From Hydrogenophaga sp. (lineage in GTDB: Bacteria > Pseudomonadota > Gammaproteobacteria > Burkholderiales > Burkholderiaceae_C), in the NCBI GenBank assembly GCA_018335615.1, contig JAGXRS010000198.1:1-9165 (forward strand): a DNA stretch of 9,165 bases, read 5' to 3'. The notes below the pieces were generated by a model, which saw only the letters and a list, made by a program, of their open reading frames with translations, had not been told where the DNA came from and did not search any database. Of this stretch, positions 1-4,556 are shown one piece after another (position 1 is the stretch's first letter; every line of letters begins with the position of its first letter). The position numbers and the translations under genes were made by a program.

Positions 1-331
1 CCCGGCTGCCGCCGCCCACCGCCGCCACGGCGCGCACGCGCAGCGCCTGCTCCACCTCCAGCGTGAGCCGGCAGTGGTAGTCCAGCCCGTCGGTCTGGCC
101 GGGGCTGTGGCTGGGGATGCGGCGCTGCCACTGCTGGCGGCCGTCCAGCTCCACGGTGAGGGCGTGCCAGGCGCTGGCGTTGTCGCTCGGCACACGCACC
201 ACCAGTGTCACGTCCACGTCGAACACGCGCCGGCGGTCCAGCGCGCCTGGAATGTCAAGCACGGCCACCGAGTCGCTGCCGGCGTCGCAGCGCCAGTGCT
301 CGGGCGGGCGGTTGGCGGGCGGGCGCTTCAT
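1..331 (-). CDS. Unrecognised protein, N-terminal part only (runs off left edge)
   Basis: I do not recognise this protein. An open frame starts at the ATG complementary to 329-331 and stays open for 110 codons to the window edge, so the C terminus is missing. The N-terminal stretch is Pro/Arg-rich (MKRPPANRPPEHW). After it come alternating hydrophobic and charged segments (VAVLDIP, FDVDVTLVVRV, WHALTVELDG, LDYHCRLTLEV, LRVRAVAAVGGG), which suggest a beta-sandwich-like domain. There is no signal peptide or membrane segment, so it is probably cytoplasmic. Its start codon overlaps the stop of the upstream glutaredoxin-like gene in the arrangement ATGA, so the two are almost certainly co-transcribed and translationally coupled. 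That coupling is the main reason for believing the gene, together with the lack of stops and plausible codon use. The function is unknown. Confidence 0.72.
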   Translation of the reverse strand, partial: MKRPPANRPPEHWRCDAGSDSVAVLDIPGALDRRRVFDVDVTLVVRVPSDNASAWHALTVELDGRQQWQRRIPSHSPGQTDGLDYHCRLTLEVEQALRVRAVAAVGGGSR

Positions 332-696
332 GGTTTCAGCAAGGCCTTCAGTTCGCCGCTGTCGATGAGGCGGCGCAGGTCGTCGGCACCGCCCACCAGC
401 GTGCCGCGCACGAACACCATGGGCAGCGTGGGCCAGCCGGTCCACATCTTCAGCGCGTTGCGGCGGCGCCATTGCGATAAGTAGCTGCCAATCCCGATGT
501 ATTCATGGGCCACGCCAGCGGCATCCAGCGCCTTGCGGGCACGCGCCACGAAGGGATTACCGGCCATGCCCACCACCACGGCGGAGTGGGCGCCGATGGC
601 CGCCTGCACCTGCTGGATGAGGTCGCGGTGGTGGCCGGCGACCACCGGACGGATGGCGGGATGGAGCAAGGCTTCGTCAAGAATCGGGCGTGGCAT
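328..696 (-). CDS. Glutaredoxin-fold protein lacking all cysteines
   Basis: The 122-residue protein has the second half of a glutaredoxin: WPTLPMVF with the cis-proline at P92, then GTLVGGADDL (98-107) and a C-terminal helix. This part most resembles monothiol glutaredoxins (WPTFPQ...GELVGG). Where the active site should sit, after the first strand VVVGMAG, the sequence is N47-P48-F49-V50 instead of CPYC or CGFS, and the protein contains no cysteine anywhere. It therefore cannot do thiol-disulfide exchange or bind a cluster through its own thiol. A binding, scaffold or glutathione-site role is possible but is inference. I chose the ATG at 696 because GGAG (complement of 702-705) lies 5 nt upstream and the protein then has normal glutaredoxin length; longer frames upstream look non-coding. 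The stop overlaps the start of the next gene. Family assignment is firm, function is not. Confidence 0.85.
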   Translation of the reverse strand: MPRPILDEALLHPAIRPVVAGHHRDLIQQVQAAIGAHSAVVVGMAGNPFVARARKALDAAGVAHEYIGIGSYLSQWRRRNALKMWTGWPTLPMVFVRGTLVGGADDLRRLIDSGELKALLKP

Positions 697-739
697 GAAA
701 ACTCCGGTGTATCGATGCGCGAACTGTAAGCCGAGCAAG

Positions 740-755
740 GCCCCGACCGCGGGGC
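740..755. repeat. Short perfect hairpin in divergent intergenic region
   Basis: GCCCCG (740-745) and CGGGGC (750-755) pair perfectly around the loop ACCG. It lies between the minus-strand glutaredoxin-like gene and the plus-strand DUF1439 gene. Neither side has a T-run, so it does not look like a terminator. It may be a protein-binding palindrome or simply a product of high GC. Confidence 0.3.
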
Positions 756-783
756 GGCGGCGGAGAATCCATTCGGCAAGGGA

Positions 784-809
784 GGAACCCGCGCCACCCC
801 GGCGGGTCC
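784..809. repeat. Bulged inverted repeat upstream of the DUF1439 gene
   Basis: GGAACCCGC (784-792) can pair with GCGGGTCC (802-809) as an 8-bp stem with one bulged A (787) and a 9-nt loop. It ends 28 nt before the start at 838. It could be a leader hairpin or an operator; GC content alone could also produce it. Confidence 0.28.
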
Positions 810-837
810 GACAGGGCCGGTCATCTCTGGAACCTGC

Positions 838-1407
838 ATGCATCGCCGCACTTTTGTTTCGTCCCTGCTGTTCACCGCCGGCCTGCCCGTGGCCTGGGCC
901 GCCGAGCCGCGCTCGCGCGGTCGGCCGCCCGGGCATTTCATCGCCATGGCGCAGTTGCAGCACGCGGTGGAGGAGCGATTCCCGATGCGCTACCCGGTCG
1001 CCGGCATGCTCGATCTGGAGGTGCAGGCACCGCGTCTGCAGCTGCTGGCCCTGCGCAACCGCCTCGCAGCCGAATTGCCGGTGCGGGCCGCTGGCCCGGC
1101 GCTGAACCGCAGCCACGCCGGGTCGCTCAGCGTGGACTTTGCACTGCGCTTTGAGCCCAGCGACCGCAGCATCCGCGCCCACCAGCTGCAGCTGGGCAAA
1201 CTCTCAATCCCCACTCTGCAGCCGGGCGTGGTGGAACTGCTCAACACCTACGGCCCGGCGCTCGCCAGCCAGGCCCTGCAGGAGGTGGTGCTGCACCACC
1301 TCAGCGAGCAGGACCTGGCCCTGCCCCACCGCCTGGGCCTGCAGCCGGGCAGCATCACCGTGGTGGCCGACGGGCTGGTGGTCGGTCTGGTGGCCAAGCC
1401 GCTGTAG
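838..1407 (+). CDS. DUF1439 family exported protein (YceB-like)
   Basis: A 189-residue exported protein. Residues 1-21 form a signal peptide (arginines 3-4, hydrophobic 9-19, AWA|AE cleavage near 21/22). The start MHRRTFV resembles a twin-arginine motif (RRxF), though a Sec signal is also possible. There is no lipobox cysteine, unlike the lipoprotein YceB of E. coli, which belongs to the same family. The mature part carries the DUF1439 pattern: an N-terminal helix (AMAQLQHAVEERFP, 36-49), the RYPVAGMLDLEVQAPRLQLL strand pair (51-70), a central beta region (SLSVDFALRFEPSDRSIRAH, 96-115), and a C-terminal helix plus strand (ALASQALQEVVLHHL, GSITVVADGLVVGLV). This suggests a lipid-binding, SMP-like tubular fold in the periplasm; no function is established. 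The start at 838 has TGGAA 5 nt upstream. It is followed by the RIO kinase gene on the same strand. Confidence 0.88.
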   Translation: MHRRTFVSSLLFTAGLPVAWAAEPRSRGRPPGHFIAMAQLQHAVEERFPMRYPVAGMLDLEVQAPRLQLLALRNRLAAELPVRAAGPALNRSHAGSLSVDFALRFEPSDRSIRAHQLQLGKLSIPTLQPGVVELLNTYGPALASQALQEVVLHHLSEQDLALPHRLGLQPGSITVVADGLVVGLVAKPL

Positions 1408-1458
1408 GCGGGCACGCCGGGGGCGCCTGCCGAGCGTTCGTGCGGAATGTGCGTAGGG

Positions 1459-1475
1459 CTGCACCATCGGTGCAG
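1459..1475. promoter_or_regulatory. Perfect 7-bp inverted repeat before the RIO kinase gene
   Basis: CTGCACC (1459-1465) and GGTGCAG (1469-1475) are perfect reverse complements around ATC. The element ends 16 nt before the start at 1492 and just upstream of a possible -10 hexamer, CAGAAT (1480-1485). With no T-run it is unlikely to terminate the preceding gene. An operator or a leader hairpin is more plausible. No regulator can be named from the sequence. Confidence 0.4.
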
Positions 1476-1479
1476 GGCG

Positions 1480-1485
1480 CAGAAT
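1480..1485 (+). promoter_or_regulatory. Possible -10 element giving a leaderless RIO kinase mRNA
   Basis: CAGAAT ends exactly 6 nt before the ATG at 1492, and there is no Shine-Dalgarno sequence between them. That geometry would put the transcription start at or next to the start codon. I see no good -35 box. This is inference. Confidence 0.22.
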
Positions 1486-1491
1486 GCGGGC

Positions 1492-2373
1492 ATGAAAGCA
1501 CCTCCCCGCCTGCAGTCCCTTGTCGAAGAGGGTTTGATCGACACCGTGGTCCGCCAGCTGATGAGCGGCAAAGAGGCCATGGTCTACGTGGTGCGCTGCG
1601 GCGACGACACCCGTTGCGCCAAGATCTACAAGGAAGCGAACAACCGCAGTTTCCGCCAGGCCGTGGACTACACCGAAAACCGCCGGGTGAAGAATTCGCG
1701 CCAGGCCCGCGCCATGGCCAAGGGCACCAAGTTTGGCCGCGAGGCGCAGGAAGCGGCCTGGCAGAGCGCCGAGGTGGACGCGCTCTACCGCCTGGCCGGC
1801 GCCGGCGTGCGCGTACCGCAGCCGTACAACTTCCACGACGGTGTGCTGCTGATGGAGCTGGTCACCGACGCCCATGGCGACGCCGCGCCGCGCCTGAACG
1901 ACGTGACCTTCACGTCCGAACAAGCGCGCCAGCACCACGCCACGCTGGTAGGTGAGGTGGTGCGCATGCTCTGTGCGGGCGTCGTGCACGGCGATCTCTC
2001 GGAATTCAACATCCTGCTGGGGCACGAAGAGGGCTTGAACGACGGCGACGAAGGCATGGAGGTGCCGGTCATCATCGACCTGCCGCAGGCAGTGGACGCC
2101 GCGGGCAACAACCATGCATCGCGCATGCTGCTGCGCGACGTGGCCAACCTGCGCGATTTCTTCGGCCAATTCGCCCCCGAGCTGCGCGCCACCCAGTACG
2201 GACCAGAAATATGGAGCCTCTACCAGGCCGGCCTGCTGAGCAACGACACGGTGCTGACCGGTCGTTTCACGCCCAGCCGAGCAGATGTCGACCTGAGCAG
2301 CGTGATGCGCGAGATCGACGACGCGCGCGACGAAGAGGCGGCGCGGCGCCTGCGCATGGCCACCGCCTCCTGA
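1492..2373 (+). CDS. RIO1-family serine/threonine protein kinase
   Basis: A 293-residue cytoplasmic atypical kinase of the proteobacterial RIO1 type (Pseudomonas PA4780-like). The expected elements are present: nucleotide-binding loop SGKEAMVY (25-32), catalytic lysine K44 in CAKIYK, the basic stretch RRVKNSRQARAMAKGTKFGRE (64-84), hinge MELV (121-124), catalytic loop HGDLSEFN (166-173; D168, N173), and metal-binding aspartate D196 in IIDLPQAVDAAGNNHA. Physiological substrates of bacterial RIO kinases are poorly known; the archaeal and eukaryotic relatives act in small-subunit ribosome maturation. Between the catalytic loop and D196 there is an acidic stretch (about 178-191, HEEGLNDGDEGMEV) longer than in the Pseudomonas form as I recall it. 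I prefer the ATG at 1492 over one at 1447 because the protein then begins MKAPPRLQSLVEEGLID, as family members do. No clear ribosome binding site is visible. Confidence 0.93.
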   Translation: MKAPPRLQSLVEEGLIDTVVRQLMSGKEAMVYVVRCGDDTRCAKIYKEANNRSFRQAVDYTENRRVKNSRQARAMAKGTKFGREAQEAAWQSAEVDALYRLAGAGVRVPQPYNFHDGVLLMELVTDAHGDAAPRLNDVTFTSEQARQHHATLVGEVVRMLCAGVVHGDLSEFNILLGHEEGLNDGDEGMEVPVIIDLPQAVDAAGNNHASRMLLRDVANLRDFFGQFAPELRATQYGPEIWSLYQAGLLSNDTVLTGRFTPSRADVDLSSVMREIDDARDEEAARRLRMATAS

Positions 2374-2377
2374 ACAT

Positions 2378-2392
2378 CGGCGCAGCCGTTTT
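2378..2392 (+). terminator. Weak terminator-like stem between the RIO kinase and xerD genes
   Basis: CGGC (2378-2381), loop GCA, and GCCG (2385-2388) are followed directly by TTTT (2389-2392). The stem is only 4 bp, so termination would be weak. It sits in the 21-nt gap between two converging genes, where some termination signal would be expected. Confidence 0.3.
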
Positions 2393-2394
2393 CC

Positions 2395-3348
2395 TCATCC
2401 CCGTGGATGGTGCTGCGCCACGATGGCCTTCAGGCGTTCGCGCGCCACATGGGTGTAGATGGTGGTGGTGGAAATGTCGGCGTGGCCCAGCAGCAGCTGC
2501 ACCACGCGCAGATCGGCACCGTGGTTGAGCAGGTGGGTGGCGAAGGCGTGGCGCAGGGTGTGGGGTGACAGCGGGCTGGTGATGCCGGCGGTCTGCGCGT
2601 GCTTTTTGACGATCTGCCAGAACATGACGCGGCTCATGGCCTCCCCGACCCGCGACCCACGGACGGTGACAAACAGGTCTTCGCTCTGCAACCCACCCAG
2701 GAGCTCGGGGCGGCCCTCGGCCATGTAGCGCTGCAGCCACTGACCTGCCAGCTGGCCGAAGGGCACCAGGCGCTCCGTGTTGCCCTTGCCCGTGACGCGC
2801 AGCACCTGCTCGTTCAGACCCACATGCCAGGTCTTGAGGGTGACGAGTTCGCTCACGCGCAGGCCGCTGGCGTACATCAGCTCCAGCATGGTGCGGTCGC
2901 GCAGTCCCAGGGCGGTACCGGCGTCGGGCGCGTTCAACAGGGCTTCCACCTGTGTCTCGCTCATGGTCTTGGGCACGCGCAACGGCTGGCGCGCGGGCAT
3001 GAGGCGCAGGGTGGGGTCGGCACTGATCTGCCGCTCGCGCAGCGCCCAGCGGAAATAGCGCTTGAACACGGTCAGGCGCCGGTTGGCCGTGGAGGCACGG
3101 GTGCGGGCGTGCTGGTCGGCAAAGTAGTGGTTGAGGTCGGCCTCGGTCGCGTCGGGCAGGGTCTTGCCCTGCCCGGCCAGCCACTGACCGAACAGCACCA
3201 GGTCGCGCCGGTACGCGTCCAGGGTGTTGCGCGACAGGCCCTCTTCGAGCCACAGCGCATCGGCAAACGCATCGGCGGCGGCGCGGCTGGCCACTTCCTG
3301 CGGCAGGAGAGGGGTCGGACAGGACTCGGTGGGCCGTTGGGCAGGCAT
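2395..3348 (-). CDS. xerD: Site-specific tyrosine recombinase XerD
   Basis: A 317-residue tyrosine recombinase that, with XerC, resolves chromosome dimers at dif near the FtsK-controlled septum. The N-terminal SAM-like core-binding domain spans about 22-110 (FADALWLEEGLSRNTLDAYRRDL). The catalytic domain spans about 125-310 and carries all six active-site residues: R164 (SGLRVSEL), K188 (VTGKGNTER), H263 and R266 (HTLRHAFATHLL), H289 (LLGHADIS) and nucleophile Y298 (STTTIYTHV). XerD fits better than XerC because of the ASGLRVSELVTL and LLLGHADISTTTIYTHVA patterns. It is slightly longer than E. coli XerD (298) owing to an N-terminal tail. The start is the ATG complementary to 3346-3348. The same frame continues far upstream, but that extension is low-complexity shadow sequence across the TAXI gene. 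No Shine-Dalgarno sequence precedes the start. It is convergent with the RIO kinase and divergent from the TAXI module. Confidence 0.95.
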   Translation of the reverse strand: MPAQRPTESCPTPLLPQEVASRAAADAFADALWLEEGLSRNTLDAYRRDLVLFGQWLAGQGKTLPDATEADLNHYFADQHARTRASTANRRLTVFKRYFRWALRERQISADPTLRLMPARQPLRVPKTMSETQVEALLNAPDAGTALGLRDRTMLELMYASGLRVSELVTLKTWHVGLNEQVLRVTGKGNTERLVPFGQLAGQWLQRYMAEGRPELLGGLQSEDLFVTVRGSRVGEAMSRVMFWQIVKKHAQTAGITSPLSPHTLRHAFATHLLNHGADLRVVQLLLGHADISTTTIYTHVARERLKAIVAQHHPRG

Positions 3349-3406
3349 GAGGGGGATTCGCAGTGGTTGAGAACAGGGCGGACCGCGCAACAACGGGCGG
3401 CCACCT

Positions 3407-3441
3407 CGGGAAAACCCACCCCAACGGGTACGCGTTTCCCG
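3407..3441. repeat. 7-bp inverted repeat in the xerD/TAXI divergent region
   Basis: CGGGAAA (3407-3413) and TTTCCCG (3435-3441) are perfect reverse complements separated by 21 nt. They lie upstream of the TAXI leader and could be a dimer-binding operator or activator site, or chance in GC-rich DNA. Confidence 0.25.
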
Positions 3442-3447
3442 CAATGT

Positions 3448-3464
3448 ACGGGGAGTGTCTTGCT
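3448..3464 (+). promoter_or_regulatory. Candidate sigma-54-like -24/-12 promoter for the TAXI operon
   Basis: GG at 3450-3451 is followed, after exactly 10 nt, by GC at 3462-3463, within TTGCT (3460-3464). The -12 half matches the consensus well. The -24 half matches only GG and the later G. A start about 12 nt after the GC would give a leader of roughly 30 nt. A sigma-70 alternative is TATTCT at 3466-3471, but it has no convincing -35 box. Both are unproven. Confidence 0.25.
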
Positions 3465-3507
3465 GTATTCTGCCCTTTTGACTTACACCAGACAGGAGAC
3501 ACTCCCC
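3450..3507 (+). promoter_or_regulatory. 11-bp perfect inverted repeat bracketing the TAXI leader
   Basis: GGGGAGTGTCT (3450-3460) and AGACACTCCCC (3497-3507) are perfect reverse complements. Inside them, CTGT (3463-3466) can pair with ACAG (3492-3495) after a small 2/1 internal loop, leaving a loop of 25 nt. The right arm abuts the ATG at 3508 and covers the end of the AGGAGA ribosome binding site (3494-3499). If both arms are transcribed, the stem would block translation. If transcription starts inside, the left arm would act as DNA only, for example as half of an operator. Confidence 0.5.
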
Positions 3508-4467
3508 ATGCGATTGCTTCACAAGATCGGCCTTGGCCTGAGCCTGAGCGCTGCCGTCCTCGCGGGCGCTGCCCACGCGCAACAACAGCAGTTTGTCAAC
3601 GTGCTCACCGGTGGCCAGAGCGGCGTGTACTACCCCATGGGCGTGGCGCTGTCCCAGATTTTTGCCAAAGACATTCCCAACGCCCGCGCCACCGCGCAGG
3701 TGACCAAGGCCTCGGCCGAAAACCTCAACCTGCTGCAGGCCGGTCGCGGTGAACTCGCCTTCAGCCTGGCCGACTCGGTGTCGGACGCCTGGAAGGGCGA
3801 GGCCGAGGCCGGTTTCCCGAAAAAGCTGGACAAGCTGCGTGGCCTCTCGGCCACTTACAACAACTACATCCAGATCGTCGCCAACGCCGACTCGGGCATC
3901 AAGACCCTGGCCGACCTCAAGGGCAAACGCATTTCGGTGGGCGCGGCCAAGTCCGGCACCGAACTCAACGCGCGCGCCATCTTCAAGGCCGCCGGCATGT
4001 CGTACGCCGACATGGCCAAGGTGGAGTACCTGCCGTTTGGCGAGTCCGTGGAGCTGATGAAGAACCGCCAGCTCGACGCCACCCTGCAGTCCGCCGGCCT
4101 GGGCGTGGCGTCCATCCGCGACCTGGCCACGGCGGTGAAGATCGTGGTGATCCCGGTGCCCGCCGATGTCGTCACCAAGGTGGGTGACGCGGCCTACCAG
4201 GTCTCGGTGATTCCCGCCAACACCTACACCGGCCAGACCGTCGACGTGCCCACCGCGGCCATTCCGAACTTCCTGGTGACGCACAGCGGCGTGTCGGACG
4301 ACCTGGCCTACCGCATGACCAAGGCCATGTACGACAACATCGACACGCTGTACGCCGCCCACAACGCGGCCAAGAGCATCAAGCGCGAGAACGCCATCAA
4401 AGGCATGCCCGTGCCGCTGCACCCGGGCGCCGAGCGTTACTACAAGGAAGTGGGCCTGATCAAGTAA
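3508..4467 (+). CDS. TAXI-family TRAP transporter solute-binding protein
   Basis: A 319-residue periplasmic receptor of the TAXI class. It has a typical signal peptide (basic MRLLHK, hydrophobic 7-22, AHA|QQ cleavage at 24/25). The mature protein starts with the family hallmark LTGGQSGVYYPMGVALSQIF (33-52), followed by the two-lobed binding fold: NLLQAGRGELAFSLADS, GLSATYNNYIQIVANADSGIKTLADLKGKRISVGAAKSGTE, then a C-terminal part with VPTAAIPNFLVTHSGVSDDLAYRMTKAMYD. TAXI receptors deliver substrates such as glutamate or dicarboxylates to a fused TRAP permease; the ligand here is unknown. The start at 3508 is firm, with AGGAGA 8 nt upstream and the signal peptide beginning there. The frame is open much further upstream, but only as a shadow of xerD on the other strand. 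It is the first gene of a three-gene module and is separated from the permease by two hairpins. Confidence 0.95.
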   Translation: MRLLHKIGLGLSLSAAVLAGAAHAQQQQFVNVLTGGQSGVYYPMGVALSQIFAKDIPNARATAQVTKASAENLNLLQAGRGELAFSLADSVSDAWKGEAEAGFPKKLDKLRGLSATYNNYIQIVANADSGIKTLADLKGKRISVGAAKSGTELNARAIFKAAGMSYADMAKVEYLPFGESVELMKNRQLDATLQSAGLGVASIRDLATAVKIVVIPVPADVVTKVGDAAYQVSVIPANTYTGQTVDVPTAAIPNFLVTHSGVSDDLAYRMTKAMYDNIDTLYAAHNAAKSIKRENAIKGMPVPLHPGAERYYKEVGLIK

Positions 4468-4481
4468 ACGGCCTGCCCAGG

Positions 4482-4506
4482 AGCCGCGGCCAACCAGGCC
4501 GCCGCT
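4482..4506 (+). repeat. Strong hairpin downstream of the TAXI receptor gene
   Basis: AGCCGCGGCC (4482-4491) pairs with GGCCGCCGCT (4497-4506) around the loop AACCA with one C-C mismatch; the inner 6 bp are perfect. It lies 14 nt after the stop and just before the terminator-like hairpin. A structure here could protect the receptor mRNA from 3' exonucleases. Confidence 0.45.
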
Positions 4507-4510
4507 GTTG

Positions 4511-4543
4511 AAACGGCCCTGCGGGGCCGTTTCTGTTGTTGCT
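4511..4543 (+). terminator. Intrinsic terminator or attenuator inside the TAXI operon
   Basis: AAACGGCCC (4511-4519) and GGGCCGTTT (4524-4532) form a perfect 9-bp stem with the tetraloop TGCG, followed by the T-rich tract CTGTTGTTGCT. It looks like a rho-independent terminator with an interrupted T-run, placed 14 nt before the permease start. Partial termination would leave more receptor than permease transcript. It is also possible that the permease has its own promoter, but none is visible in this short gap. Confidence 0.65.
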
Positions 4544-4556
4544 GACGCCAGAACCC

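Noticed and set aside
697..1182. Long N-terminal extension of the glutaredoxin-like frame on the minus strand
   Set aside because: It runs antisense to the DUF1439 gene and through the divergent promoter region. The start at 696 has GGAG at the right distance.
1459..1475. NtrC binding site
   Set aside because: The half-sites GCACC and GGTGC match, but NtrC sites have a 5-nt centre and this one has 3.
1447..1491. Earlier in-frame ATG for the RIO kinase
   Set aside because: It adds residues with no family resemblance (MCVGLHHRC...) and would translate through the palindrome. Family members begin like the 1492 start.
3478..3483. TTGACT as a sigma-70 -35 box for the TAXI gene
   Set aside because: The matching -10 position would fall at 3501-3506 (ACTCCC), inside the ribosome binding region, and has no resemblance to a -10 box.
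2599..3507. Upstream extension of the TAXI receptor frame over xerD
   Set aside because: The receptor has a clear signal peptide and ribosome binding site at 3508. The upstream part is a shadow of xerD.
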